DNA from: Limonium bicolor
Lineage: Eukaryota > Streptophyta > Magnoliopsida > Caryophyllales > Plumbaginaceae
Reading direction: 5' to 3'
DNA length: 64,000 nt
NCBI GenBank assembly: GCA_023374045.1
Contig: CM041779.1
Coordinates: 147,437,485 to 147,501,484, forward strand
Below the pieces are notes generated by a model. That model made no database searches, was not told the origin of the DNA, and was given only the letters and a program-made list of their open reading frames with translations. Shown here one piece after another: positions 45,710-58,550 of this stretch (positions are counted from its first letter, which is position 1; every line of letters begins with the position of its first letter). Position numbers and translations under genes: made by a program.

Positions 45710-48700
45710 TGTTGCGTCCCAATTTTTTTTTCTCTTTTTTTTTCTTTCTTCTAATTTCTGATTTACAAGAGGAGTTTATGACAATTCTAATTGTTATTAT
45801 ATTAGCTTCGGGAGGAAGGATCTTCTGTTTCGATTTTATTTATGTTAGTAAAAGAATTACTAACTTCCTTTTTCTTCCCTTCCTTATTTAAATTAATTAT
45901 TCTTTCTTTTATCTTATTTATTTTAGGTTAGGGATGGGAGTTGCTAGTTTTTATTTTTATTTTCCTCTTCTACCTTTGACGCATAGACGACAGTTTACAC
46001 CTCAATCTCCCTCTCCTCCTTGTTCTTCTCTCCAAGTAAAGTTCCTCCCTTTGCATCATTCTCATCCAATCTCACTCAAATCTAAATTGTTGGAATTATT
46101 TGCGTGTGGATCCATTCGTCTGTCAATGGTCTTCGAGGTTTGTAGAAGTGTATTCCTATTCTGTTTCTTGTTGAGTTCTTCTCTCATTTTCTAATTTTGA
46201 TTTTGGGAATTATGGGATTATTCAGTCGAGAGTTCGTTGTTTGAGGAGGGATTCGAAGAGGGCGTGTGGAGTCTGTGGAAGAGATTCGCTTTGCGTCGGA
46301 TGTGAGGTAGGTGGTAGATGGATTCGGTGTGGGTGTGCTCACCCATGGGGATTCTAGATCTTGTTTCGTTTCTGAATCTGTTTGCTTTGATATTTAATTT
46401 CGATGTGAATCTGGATTGATTTTGATTTACGTTTTTGCTCCGCTTAAACCCCATGGTGTTTTGTTTTATTACCTACTTTGATATGGAAAGTGTTATGTTC
46501 ATTATAATTTTGACAAACTAGTACTCTTAATTCGACGAATATGCTTTTGATAAAGTGGATTGCTACTACTCTCCTTCTGATTTGTTTTCATGCCGATTTC
46601 ATACTATATATATATAAACTACAGAAACTAATGTTTTGATTTCTACGATTATCTCTACACCCGTATAATTGGGATTCGGATTTGATCTCGCAGTTCGATC
46701 GAGTTCACTATTACTGTAAGTTTGATTTGCACTATAATAATGTGTTTGTAGTTAAAACGTATTTAAACTTTCGCATTGATAGTGGTATTCTTATAAGCAC
46801 AATCCGGCACTATTTTAATACGAAATCGATCACTTTGAACTTATGCATGTACAGATTACGAAGATCTTCTTTTTCACATATATCACCATTTAAATGATAT
46901 TTTTGTACATATGTCTAACCGGTAAGTTTTGCATCGATTTCACGCATTGCTACAGTTTTATATATCATATATTATATGTTTCTACTCTACGTCATATTGA
47001 TATAAGATTATACAATCCTTGCTTCTTGTACAAATATTTGTATACCCATTTTCGAAATGAGAAGATTTGATATTTCTTTCTGTATAACTACAAGCATTAT
47101 GGCCGTACATATGTATATGTGTTGTAAATGATTTTCCGACTAGAGATTTGTATTTATATCTTTACTATTTTCCTAATCGTAATTTATATACTTACTTGCG
47201 TGAATCATAATAAGGATTTGGATTTTGAGATCTTAAAAGACAAATGGTAATGTCTTATCATTGGCCACCGTTTATTAGTTTGAATTACTTTGTAGTCAAA
47301 CTTTGCAATTATTTATATTACTTTGCATATAGATATTATTTTAGTGTTTTGCTAACCGATTTGATCTTTACTTATTTATACATATAAGGAGTATATGTAT
47401 AACCATGTTAAGAACCAGCGTCGGATAATATTATTTTTTAAAAACATCAAACTTGTTGTCGTGCGTTCCTATGATTAATTGTAACTAACAGTATCTTTTG
47501 TTTGATTAACGGATTTTACTGCTTGATAATGTTTTCCGTGGATATGATTACTATTATTGTTACTATTTTTAATTGTATTTTGTTAATGACTCAATTTATA
47601 TTTTTATCTTTACGTATATATATAAATACGCTATTAGTGATTTTATGGAAACGTCGTACACACTAGTATATTTGCCAATAATGTAATCAAGTTCGTTCAC
47701 TTTACACAACTATTCGTAAGTTTTGGTTAGCTATATGTATACACGCCTACGTTTATATGCGAGTTATAGTTCGGTTTTGGGATTTGAACTATATGAATAT
47801 GTTTTGTGAAATAATTTGTTTTTGGGACCTAGTTTATTGCTTTCTGAGCCGTGGATGACTGGGTCGAGTTATCCCGTAGCGCGCTGCGTAGGACGTCCTT
47901 CTGTATCTGTATCACGGGCATCTCCCCGTTTTGTTATCTGGGTCGACGGGCCCATTCTGTTATCTGGAGTCGACAGACTCATTCTGTTATCTGGGTCTTC
48001 AGACCTGTTCTGTTATCTGAGGTCTCATGACCTATTCTGTATGCTCTGAACTAGGGTCCCTTTAAAACTTTGTTTTCGATAACGTTCTGATGTGTATAAG
48101 ATTCTGATTTGCTTCTGTTCAGTTTTGAGCGTTGGCAGCTTCAGACATGAGACCCTGCTTTGTGCTTTGTCTCATTCTGTGAGTGTGGTTTCAACTTCGT
48201 TCGTCTCCTCTGTTTTGTCAGCCTTGGTTTATGGTTTCCGTTTTGCGAAGATTAGATTTGTATTGCAAATGAGTTTTGTAAAGAAACTATGCTTATGTTT
48301 TGTTTCCTTCTTTTGATGGTCTATATGTGACTTATGATTTCTGAAAAACCTTATAGTTTTTGTAAAAGTCTTCCACTGTCAAGCTATACCCTTTTGACCT
48401 CTGTTTCGCTCTGCTTTGCATTTGACTTTGTATCGTTTGTTGAGCTTTCGTTTGATTTTGATTTTGAATCTGATTTGCTAACTTATATCTATATAAGCTA
48501 TGTTCTGTAAAAATGTTTTGAGCATGCTTATGCTGATGAAGTTTATCACTTACTGAGCTGTGGTTTGCTCACCCCTATTCATTTAACATTTTGCAGGTTT
48601 AGCTCTATTTGAAGGCTTCTGCTTCTGTTTCTACTTTTAGTTTTTCTTTGTGGGCTTTGTGAGTGTTTGTGGCTTCGTAGCCTTTGTATTTATTTTAGAC

Positions 48701-48878
48701 TTCTGCTTTGTAATTCTTCGGCTTCCGTTTTGTAATCTGTGAGACAGTGAGCATTATTTATGTAATAGAAGAGCATTTGTATCTGTTTGGGATTCGTTAG
48801 AGAGTAGCCTTGCATGTCTTAGGTATAAGCGTGCGGCGTGTGATGGTCTCAGAACCAGGGTGGTTTGGGGTCGTTACA
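45710..48878 (+). repeat. 3' LTR of the LARD-like element, 3169 bp
   Basis: Near-identical to the 5' LTR. Most differences are single-base gains or losses. TATA box at about 48490-48497. Confidence 0.93.
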
Positions 48879-49091
48879 TGCTTGATTGTATTTTTCTCTT
48901 AAAAACACAGTAACATGCTTGATTATAGTTGTATGGTTATGATCCAATATCATACATATAAAAATTTGTAAGTAGATGATAAAGCAAATACTGGATATAT
49001 ATACCAAGTATCGATCTATATCCATCATTATCTGTTATGCAGTATGTTCACAGTCCTTGAAATTAACACAGCTGCCTAATTAATTAATTAG

Positions 49092-50910
49092 CTAGGCTCC
49101 ATTAGCAGATTTTTGATAGCTTGTGTTCTTGTTCATGGACTCTTTCCACCTAAAATCTTCAAACAGTTCATCCATGGCTTCAAGCGTCCTTCCTCTTGTC
49201 TCCGGCAAAAATGTAAAGAAAAACACCCAAGCCACCACCGCAATCCCAGCAAAAAAGAAGAAAACCCCACCGGTCGTCATCGCCTTCATCATCGACAGAA
49301 AAGTCATCGCTATCACACCACTAACCACTTCATTCACCGCCACCCCAATACTCAACCCCTGCGCCCGGAGTCTTAGCGGAAACACTTCCGAACTGTAGAC
49401 CCACGTCACAGGCCCCAACCCTATCGAGAAGAACGCCATGTATCCCAGTACCGACGCTATACACACCGCCACCGCCCACGTCAGCTTATGTGGAGAGTGC
49501 TCCACGATGGTAAGAGTCGTGGCTAGAGTGACCAGCATGACTATCATTCCACCCACGCTTGTGAGGAGGAGACGGCGGCGTCCGATTCTGTCGAGGAAGA
49601 AAGTGGCGACGAGGATGAAGGCGGTTTTTACTACTCCAACTGCAACGGTTGCAAGGAGTTTCCCGTTGTCGTCTGTGATTCCGGCTTTTTCGAATATTCT
49701 GGGACTGTATAGAACGACGACGTTTACGCCGGTTGTTTGCTGGAAGAAATGGATACCAACTGCGGCGATGAGGACTCGACGTATTGCAGGGTTGGATGGA
49801 TGAGTAGTTCCTTCCATACGGCGTCGTCTTGGCTGCGGGTTTGACGGGAGATGTGTACTATCTCATCATTGCAATCATGTGGAATTCCTGTAGTGTCTCA
49901 AACTCGTTAAACTGTTACTTTTTTCCTACTAATAATTCAGCAACTACTCCTATATAGACTATACTATTGTTGACAGTGGTAATAATTAATTAGTCCACTA
50001 ATTATGGAAGAAAATCTTGCAATTTTCACTCCTAAGTCGTACCTGCTGCTTCTTTTATATCGCTGAGTCTCAACTCAGCTTCTTCTTTAGAATCCGAAGT
50101 TCTATCCAACACACGTTTAGCATCCCCAAGCCGACCTTTCAACACAAGCCATCTAGGGGATTCAGGCATGGCCAGCACACTAACAGCAAGCAAAATCGAT
50201 GGAACAGCACCGACACCGAGCATGAGCCGCCACCCTAGATGAAGTGGAAGCTTTGAGAATCCAAGATTCGACACATATCCCAACAAAATCCCGAGATTGA
50301 TAAACACCTCCGGAAATGAAGTAAGGAACCCGCGGGAAGAAGCAGGGGATACTTCAGCGGAGTATACTGGGGCTATCATGAGTGCGTAGCCAACTCCAAC
50401 ACCGGCAACGAATCGACCCACCATGAGGAAAGTGTAATTGGTGGCGAAACCCATGAGGAGTGCTCCTACAAAGAAGATTGCTCCCGCGATCACGATGGTG
50501 GAGCGGCGTCCAATCCAATCGGAAGTGCGTCCGGCTATGAGAGATCCAAGGAGAGCATAGAGGCTGAAGATGCCGAGCAAGATCTCTATTTGAACGTCAG
50601 TGAGGTTCATTTCCTTCTGGATGTAGATGGCGGCGCCGGTCATGACGCCGAAATCTGGAGATATATATTAAGATTATTGAAGCTTAATTAAGGAGATTCG
50701 CATTAGGACAGTACAAGTAGACTAATACCAAGTATAGAGTATGTTTTCAGTACCGTAGCCGAGCAGGACCGAAGTCCCTGAAGCCAGTATAGAGCAAGCG
50801 AAAGCATATGTGTTTCTCTTTGGCTTCTGCTTGATTGGGCTGCTAAAATCTTCTGTGGCCAGTGCTGTTTGTGGTTGGTCACCACCGTTTTCCTGGTTGC
50901 CGCTTGTCAT
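49092..50910 (-). CDS. PLT5: Polyol/monosaccharide proton symporter (PLT/PMT family), three exons, one frameshift
   Basis: Exon 1 is 50910-50754, exon 2 is 50654-50043, exon 3 is 49887-49092; introns of 99 and 155 bp have GT-AG ends and both joints are phase 1. The product is a 12-helix major facilitator sugar transporter of about 521 residues. Motifs seen: YDFGVMTG across the first joint, GRTSDWIGRR (helix 2-3 loop), GRFVAGVGVGYALMIAPVYSAEVSP, PESPRWLVLKGR, FFQQTTGVNVVVLYSP and PETRGRTLEAMDELF. These match plant polyol transporters, which import sugar alcohols and hexoses across the plasma membrane with protons. In exon 3 the frame breaks near 49803: VWKELLIHP and NPAIRRVLIAAVG are in frames one base apart. 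Total exon length is one base short of a multiple of three, so a single missing base explains it. This is either an assembly indel or a recent pseudogene. Confidence 0.9.
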
Positions 50911-51030
50911 TGAAGAGAGAGACTCGGAATTATAGGCGGTGAGAGGGCTAGCTAGCTATCTAGCTAGCTGACATGGGGCAGTCGTTCTAGCTAATAATTT
51001 GGAAGAATTATCCCACAATGTGTGGACTCC

Positions 51031-51038
51031 TTATATAA
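51031..51038 (-). promoter_or_regulatory. TATA box of the polyol transporter gene
   Basis: The minus strand has TTATATAAGG about 120 bp upstream of the ATG at 50910, a normal plant spacing allowing for a 5' leader of about 90 bp. Confidence 0.65.
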
Positions 51039-51130
51039 CGGATGGTGGAGTATGATTGCGTGGGGGGTCCCAAATAAAAACAAATCAAGTGAGGATAGAC
51101 TCACGCACTTCCATCTCCTTTGTGTAACGA

Positions 51131-51685
51131 GGGCATCCATAATGGTTTTAAGTTTCTTAATAAATTCCTAGGTGTCATGTCATCTAAAAATTACTCCTCC
51201 GTCCGAATTGACCGTCCTGTTTACTATTGGACATGTCGTTGACTTCAATTTTAACATATAGATAAATTAATTTTGAAAATTTAGTTTTGCATATGATTCC
51301 TTACATGATAAACTATATGTTACAAAATTTAGTTTTATAAAATTATTTTATCTTATATGCTTAATATTGAAGTGGAAAAGCGTGCCATAAAGCAAACAGA
51401 CGGTCAATTCAGGACAGAGGGAGTATATTTATTACTTAAGAAACTCTATTCACTACAATAACAAAGTTTCTTAATCTTATCTCTCTTAATGAACAACCAA
51501 TAAACTATCACTATTTAGATGTGAGATAAATATGAAAGAGAGAGATACACATAGGTGAGTCTAATGTGTCATAAAAAGTGGGGTTCTTATTTAAGCACCT
51601 TGGAGAGAGAAAATTGGTGGAATCCACACCATTGTAGAACATTTCACATATGTAACCGTGTCAAGAACCCCTATTGTGGATGCCC
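51131..51685. mobile_element. MITE with GGGCATCCA termini (Harbinger/Tourist-like), 555 bp
   Basis: The inverted ends are GGGCATCCATAAT at 51131 and ATTGTGGATGCCC ending 51685. A GGGCATCCACAATGG-type terminus is common in plant Harbinger-like MITEs. Flanking triplets CGA and TGA do not match perfectly. A second MITE sits inside it (51194-51423). It lies about 90 bp upstream of the transporter TATA box. Confidence 0.68.
51194..51423. mobile_element. Stowaway (Tc1/mariner) MITE, 230 bp, nested
   Basis: The ends CTCCTCCGTCC and, on the minus strand, CTCCCTCTGTCC are the classic Stowaway terminus, followed inside by the inverted pair GAATTGACCGTC. The TA dinucleotides at 51192-51193 and 51424-51425 are the target duplication. 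Confidence 0.88.
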
Positions 51686-51747
51686 TGAGACACCTATCAC
51701 AGATAGGAAAATGTTGTATTAGATATCTGAACATTACAACCCTAGAA

Positions 51748-51795
<48 letters not shown>

Positions 51796-52503
51796 ATAGA
51801 TAGAAGATTCTAGATATGGGCTCTAACACTATGGGCCTTATGAGCCTATGCTCTATTACTCTCCCGCAATCTGAACGTCGTTAAAAACAAAGTTCAGATT
51901 GAAAGATTACAATTATTGAAAGATAAACTAATTTACTTCGGATCATCTAGTCCAATATTTGGAGGAGATGGATTTTCTTTCTTGGTTGCCAGCATTTTTT
52001 TCTTGGTCGCTATTCTCGGTCGCCGGATTTTCTGATTCTCCGTTGAGGGGAAAGCATATTGATTGGAGTGCAGAATGTTGAGTTTGACCGAACTGACTGA
52101 GTGGTGGTAGTTTGTAACTCAAGTGTGACGGCCGAAATTGCATGTCTTGTTCATTGTATCAGCCAGGGCCAATGGAGGTACACCGAGATGTCTAAGCAAA
52201 ATGAGTTCAATAATTCTGGCATGTGGTGTCCGACAGTGTAGGCCCTTTGGTTTGTGAGTGCAAGTGTGTTTATGTGCACGAGACAATGTGTGATGAAGTC
52301 CACATTAGCACACTTAACTAATCGTATTCCTAATAGACCTCATATGCTGTCCACAAGAACGACACACATCGACGGTGATGGTCTTGGCCGCAGTGGGCAA
52401 GCTCGAGTTGACATGAAAATAATTTCAATTGTGCTTTCAGAGTAGATAGGAACATTTAAGAGTGAATTACTCTATGCCTTTTCAAGGTTTGACGATATTA
52501 TAA
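51686..52503. other. Intergenic sequence, possible retroelement relic
   Basis: Apart from the TA run, there is a minus-strand purine-rich GATTGCGGGAGAG near 51865-51880 and a short Ser/Pro-rich frame (52143-51943). These could be remains of a Copia 3' end, but I see no domain motif to confirm it. Confidence 0.3.
51751..51792. repeat. (TA)21 microsatellite
   Basis: An uninterrupted run of 21 TA dinucleotides. Confidence 0.97.
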
Positions 52504-53384
52504 GGGGGTGTTCACTTCGAGATAAGGAAACAGAATGGAATCAGGAAAGGGAATGGAAAGGAAAGGAAAGGAATTCCCTCCAATCAAGAAGTTTGTTTGG
52601 TTCTGGTTCAGAAACGGAATACAATTTCTAATGATTCCCTTTCTTGTTGTTTAATTTTGATATATATATTGAATTAAATCTTACATAGTATGTATTTAAA
52701 TAATGTATATAATAAAAAAAATGTATAAATAGTATATGTTAATATTTATTTAAAATATATAATTTATTTAAATTATATTTAAACTATAAATAATATATAT
52801 TTACATAAATTAAATATAATGCATATTATAATTATTATATTATATAATATATTAATATTTCTTAAATTATAAATGATATATATTAACTTGTATATAATTA
52901 TAATAATACATAAATTTATTTAATATTAATTACATACATTTACTTATTAATATTAAATATAATATTTGTAATTTTTTTATATTATAAATGAAATTATATA
53001 TTGGTATTTATATAATTATATATATATTTTCATTTTATATATATAGTATACATATAAATATATATATTCAAATTATAAATGATATATTTTAATATTTATA
53101 AAATATACATTAATATATATTAATATTTTAAATAATATATATAATAAGATTTACATATATTAGAAGTACATATATTAATATTTATCCAAATTAAGCGAGA
53201 ATAGATGAAAGATGAAACAAAGGGAATACCATTCCCCACAATGTTGGGGGGAATCGCTATAGAGGGATATGGAGGTTTTTTAAACTGAAAGTGGGGGAAA
53301 CAGAATTTTAAAAATACAAAACAAACGATTACAAAGGGAATCATTCCGTTTCCCTTTACCGTTTACCCTGGAGTGAACGCCCCC
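52504..53384. mobile_element. Harbinger-like MITE with an AT-rich core, 881 bp
   Basis: The inverted ends GGGGGTGTTCACT (52504-52516) and AGTGAACGCCCCC (ending 53384) match at 12 of 13 positions, flanked on both sides by TAA (52501-52503 and 53385-53387). A TAA duplication is typical of PIF/Harbinger. The ends extend inward as diverged inverted sequence (GGAAACAGAATGGAATC against GGAATCATTCCGTTTCCC). The core 52660-53190 is almost only A and T. No transposase. Confidence 0.75.
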
Positions 53385-53387
53385 TAA

Positions 53388-55434
53388 GTTAGTATCTTAA
53401 GGTTATCAATATATCAAACAACCCTCTTAAGTATTGGGATTTCTGACTGTGGGTGAAATACTCACAAATTTTGATTAAATTATGAGCATATATTATACGT
53501 TATGTTTGATTAAATATGATTATGATAGTTGGTGGATATTGGAATGTTATTGAGTAAGTAAATTGGATTTATGTATTATCGCTTAATTAAGGATAAAGAG
53601 TAATTGAAGAATAAAATAATATTTAATTAAATTACATTTTAAATTCCTTTCTTTTCCTACCTTTTTTTCCGTTTACCCTAGGTGTTAATGGCCTTTGGCA
53701 TTTAAATTTTCATTTAATTAATGAGTTGGTCAATTTGTCCCTTTTTGATCAACTTAGTGTGGTTAAGTCAATATGGTCCAACTATTGACTTGGTCAACTC
53801 AGTCAAGGTCAATGTAGTTACACTTGTAATGACCTTATGAATATTCTAATTAAATAATCTCCTTTAATTAGTAGAATTTCCTAACCATTTATGTAATGAT
53901 ATAACTTTCAATAACCTTAATGACTTAGGTTAGCTCCCTAATCATTCTCTTCCATAATTTAATTCCCAAACCTTATTATATAATTCCACAACATCCCAAA
54001 TAATTCATATGAATTATAAATTCAATATTTTGCATCAACCTGTATACACTAACATTAAGATCTTATGCTCAATGTTATATAATATGATTCTTAACCTTAT
54101 ACCAAACTTACTCTTAATTCTCATAATTCTCGCCTATACCCCATAATCATTTAATATTACATTTTCTCCACCAAATATTTTCCTAACTTACAATTTTATT
54201 CCAATTATATTATTTTATAATTCTAGTTCCTCACTTAATTTAATCCAAGGATTCAAACCCAATTTCTCTAAAATTCCGAACAGACCCCATAATGTCCAAT
54301 TCAATTTTCACCTTAAATTTTCCCAAAATTATGGTTTGACCCCACATCTTTTCATAGACTTACAATTTACCACTAATCTTTCCTTAATGCACATCTTCAA
54401 CATTTCTTTCTCTCACTTGGTCAAAACCCTAAGACCACCTAGGTTTGACCGATTTATACTTCCATACTCCATATTTTCCATAATTTATAATTTAACCCCT
54501 AAACCTTTCTAGGGTTTTCACTTAACTCCCAAAACTTACAAAAACTTATATTTTCCATCTTTAATCCAAGTAAATCCTAACTTTCGGCCTTATTGATGTC
54601 TGTCACTCTAAGTATTTATCTTTTTACATTTTCCAACTCATCCTTTAATCATTTAATCACTGATACATCAAATAAGCTCCTAAGTACTTTTAAACCTAAA
54701 TTTGTCTTTAAGCCTCAACCAAACACTTCCTAAATTCATAGGTATTTTCCACCAACTTTTTGAAGTGTTTTTAAGCAACCAAACAGCCACTTAATAACAA
54801 ATTTACACACCTAATATAATACCATAAAGTCCTAAACTTTTAGAAGCCTTAAAACACCAAAATGCTTATAAACTTAGCCTAAACTTTTAGCCATAATACT
54901 AGCCATAAAATAAACTTCCAGTAATCATAAAATAGCCATAATACAACTTTTATTTTTGGCCAACTTAACCCCCACACTGCCCAAGATTTATAATTTACAT
55001 AAGATCACTTAAACTTATGTTAAAGTGACATTTAAGTCCTTAAGCCCTTGATAAACATAATCACATATGTTAGTATAGTTTTGTGTCCTAACTTAGGTCA
55101 TTATAAACCATTTTTATGTCCAATTCTCGGCTTTAATTAGTACCCAATTAATCAACTTTAAAACAACAAAAATAAGTTTTAAGGTTAGAACTTTACCCTT
55201 ATGCTCCAAGCTAGGGTTTTTGCACTTGAACCTTCGGCCCTATATTGTAAAGGAGGGGAAAGTTATATTTTTGAACAAATCTAAAGCTTACATGGTAGAT
55301 TTAAGCTCTAAGATCTTAGAGCTACACTTACCCTTTCCTAAGAGTAGTTTTTTTCACTTGTTTCTCCTTTGATTGTTGGCAACCACACACGGTTTGTAGA
55401 TCTCAACTTTCGCCCATGACAAGAAGAAGAATAA
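53388..55434. other. AT-rich intergenic DNA, no gene recognised
   Basis: Frequent short phrases such as 'aactttcggcc' and 'ccctaaaccttt' resemble the LTR relic to the right, so this may be another decayed LTR, but I cannot place its ends. Confidence 0.35.
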
Positions 55435-58400
55435 TGTAACACCCCTAATCCTAAACCTGTAATAACGTCGCAAGTCGTAGCATAATAAATAACAATTCGC
55501 AGCGGAAAATAAAACTATCTACCTTGGTGTTACACGCCGTTACTCACCCTTGTGAGTAACAAGGCATCCTTGCTCTTTCCAACAATACAACTCCTCACGC
55601 TGTGATGAACAGATACTGAGCACTCTAATTATTACAAACCAAATCTAACTAAATGAGCAACTAACTGAATACAACAACCTCTTTAATACAATACGAATAA
55701 AACCAAAGGTGTTTGTTGAAAACACATCAGCTACCCCCGTGTCCCGCACTCTGGCTTGAGTCTCTTCAATAACCTGGAATGTTTGGCCCATTGAAGGGCT
55801 CAGCAATAGAAACGCTGGTATGCTAAATGTAGTCTTAAATCATCTAGATTCCTTAAGTCGTTTTAGCCATCTTGATATTAGATTTTTTACATGAAATACC
55901 GGTTTACAATAATAACAGTAATAACTGTAAGCATTTAACAACCACATAACAACTCGCCTGTAAACATCACTGTACGATAGTACACAACACTAATAACCAC
56001 ACATCAATCATCCATAACAATAACCAATACTCACACATCAGTTATCCTTAACAATAACCAATAATCACACATCAATAACCCATAACAATAACCAACAAGA
56101 TACGTGTATTAAACTGTACTTGTTAGTTGGCCACCTGGCCCTTGTCCTTTAAACCAATCACTTAACCTTTTCCAATTAATTACCACCTCAGGCGTCATGT
56201 CAAGACAACCCTTAATAACTTAATAATGGATGATAGTCCCCTGGGTTCCAATGGAACCATTACCAGCTGACCTTATGGCCCTGGATAATTGACCGATCCG
56301 GTCGAACCTGTGCACCAACGGCAGTGCCCTCCGCCATCCCCGAATGTGGCTGATGGATTCCCTTGAGTGACTCCCCATTGAAGTCTCTCGTAGTGATCAC
56401 GATGCGTAACCAGAAAGTCGAAACAGTCTGGATTCCTCTCTTTATAAGTTAGCCCTTTAGTCAGTGATACAATAACCAATCCTTGAGGTAAGACTATAAC
56501 AGTTGACCATCAGTTAGGTTCAATAATACCTAAAGGTCAGTTAGTCTTGTTCCAGTTTAGATGTATAAACTTCTAGTCATAAGACGTTCGTGTAAAAATA
56601 CAATGCAACAAAGTTGAGCAATACAGTATACAATATCATATACATAAAATCACAGATATCGCTCTTAACAAATTAAACACACAATGTCTGGACCTCAGGA
56701 AAATCCTTAGGACATTCAGACCACACAATTAACATACCGTTCACCAAGTAACTGCTAGCTTGAAAAATTCCTGTTCAGTAGTTCATTCCCGTACGCTGTT
56801 ATATAAACATGCAATACCGGGTGATATTAATATAACTATTCACTAAATATCACAGTACTGTCACAGTAGCGTTTATACTCGTTGTATAATAACTCTTTAT
56901 GTTCTTTATTTCCCCCTATTAATTAACAGTGGTTCTAGATAGTTCATTAGTTCATTATTTTATGTGATTCCCACATGTGATAATGAATTTCCACCTTGTA
57001 GTATATTTCCATTTCCTTAATTAAATACTCATAATTGTTTCCACTTATTCTTTATATTATATCCTTTGGTCATTTTTATTACAACCACAATTATTTTATA
57101 AACTTTATATTATACTCCATAATATACCATAATACATGGTTTTAATTCCTTTCTTTATTAAATTACAAAACCAACCATAATAATTCGGTATTTATATTTT
57201 ATACCCAACAACTTTTATAATTTATCAATTAACCACATTACTTTTACAATTTACCAAATACCCTTACTAACTTTCGGTGATTACAATTTAATCTCACCAA
57301 CTTTTATAAATTACTAATTAAGCCCATAAACTTTTCGGTAGTTACAATTCAGTTACTCCAACTTTTACAAATTACCAAATAACCATATAACCTTTATAAT
57401 TTACTAAATACCCATATTAATTTTCGGAAATTGCAAAACAAGTATATTAACTTTTATAAATTACCATATGACCACAATTATTTTCGGTCTTGACATATAC
57501 CTTTCCTTTATTTACAATTTAATCCAAAAACTTTATATAAGTTACATATTAACTTATAAACTATAGTTTTAATTCCTAATTATCTTAAATAACCGAAAGG
57601 GCCCCTTTATAATTTTATTAATTATGAATTCGCCCTTTAACCATTTCGGTTTTATAAATATATTCTCTATATTTACATTTTAACCCCGAAACTTTTATAA
57701 ACTTAATATTTTATGTCATAAATCATTTTAACCCAAAGTTTTTGATCAAAACTTTGACCAAGACTTAATTTCATAATTAATACTTTAATATACCCATAAA
57801 ATCATATGTAATTCGGTTTCACTTCCAAACTTCCCAATAATTACAAGATAGTCCCAAAACTTTATAAAATGTTATTTTAACACTTAACCACTTATTTAAA
57901 TTCACCAAAATTCTTAATATTAATTCCTACCTTATATTATAACATAAATATACTAAATAACTCCTTATACTCTCGACAATTATAATTTGTACCCTATACT
58001 TTTCAAAATTTATATTTTAGCCACTTAACTTTATAAACTAGCTATTTAAATACTTGTAGCTATTTTTAATGTTCCCAAAATTTATAGTATAAGTTAATAC
58101 ACTTATATATTTCGAAAAATCACCCAAATAATACATTAAGCTCTCGGCTTTAATTTTATTTTACCATATGGTTTTAAAACTTGATTTAAACCTTATAATA
58201 AATACATATAAATGTTTATAAGCCATATAACACTTCTAAAAATTATGCTAATGACTTAGAATGATTATAAACTCAAAATAGAACAAATAACTCTTAGACA
58301 ATTCGGTTTGATAATATGTGTATCCTATTTAATTTTTGTGACACAAATTTATACCTTAAGGTAATAACCTTACCTTATATGTTATAAATTATTTTCTTGG

Positions 58401-58550
58401 CCTTTTAATCCAATGTTTTTTGGCCTTAAAATTCCTAAGGCTTCTACATAATTTTTATACCAAAGTTTTAAGCTTAAATCAAACTTAAACTTAATAAACC
58501 TTAATTATATAAACTTACTCCTTAAATCAAGACAATTCTTGTACTTGATT
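55435..58550 (-). repeat. Diverged LTR related to Gypsy copies A and B, interrupted by copy B
   Basis: On the plus strand it starts TGTAACACCCCTAATCC and continues with GCAGCGGAAAATAAA, GGTGTTAC(A)ACGCCGT and GTAACAAGGC in the same order as the copy A LTR at 19574-19695 (GCAGCGGAAATAAAC, GGTGTTACAACGCCGT, CTAACAAGGC). Further right, similarity fades into AT-rich sequence. It ends at the insertion point of copy B, so its other end is not visible. It represents an older, separate family of the same type. Confidence 0.55.

Larger units (their letters stand above)
41834..48878 (+). mobile_element. Non-autonomous LTR retrotransposon (LARD-like), 7.05 kb
   Basis: Complete element: LTRs 41834-45012 and 45710-48878, both TGTTGCGTCC...GGTCGTTACA, around a 697-bp internal region. 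A 5-bp target duplication TGCTT lies at 41829-41833 and 48879-48883. A Met-tRNA primer site (45018-45029) and a polypurine tract before the second LTR fix the plus orientation. There is no gag or pol, so it must use proteins of another element. The two LTRs differ mostly by one-base indels, suggesting a recent insertion. Confidence 0.93.

Noticed and set aside
49113..49803. Plus-strand frames across the transporter exon
   Set aside because: Antisense shadows of exon 3; no start context or domain.
50703..50885. Alternative frame for transporter exon 1 starting MVTNHKQHW
   Set aside because: The other frame (ATG at 50910) joins in phase to exon 2 and has the expected hydrophobic first helix.
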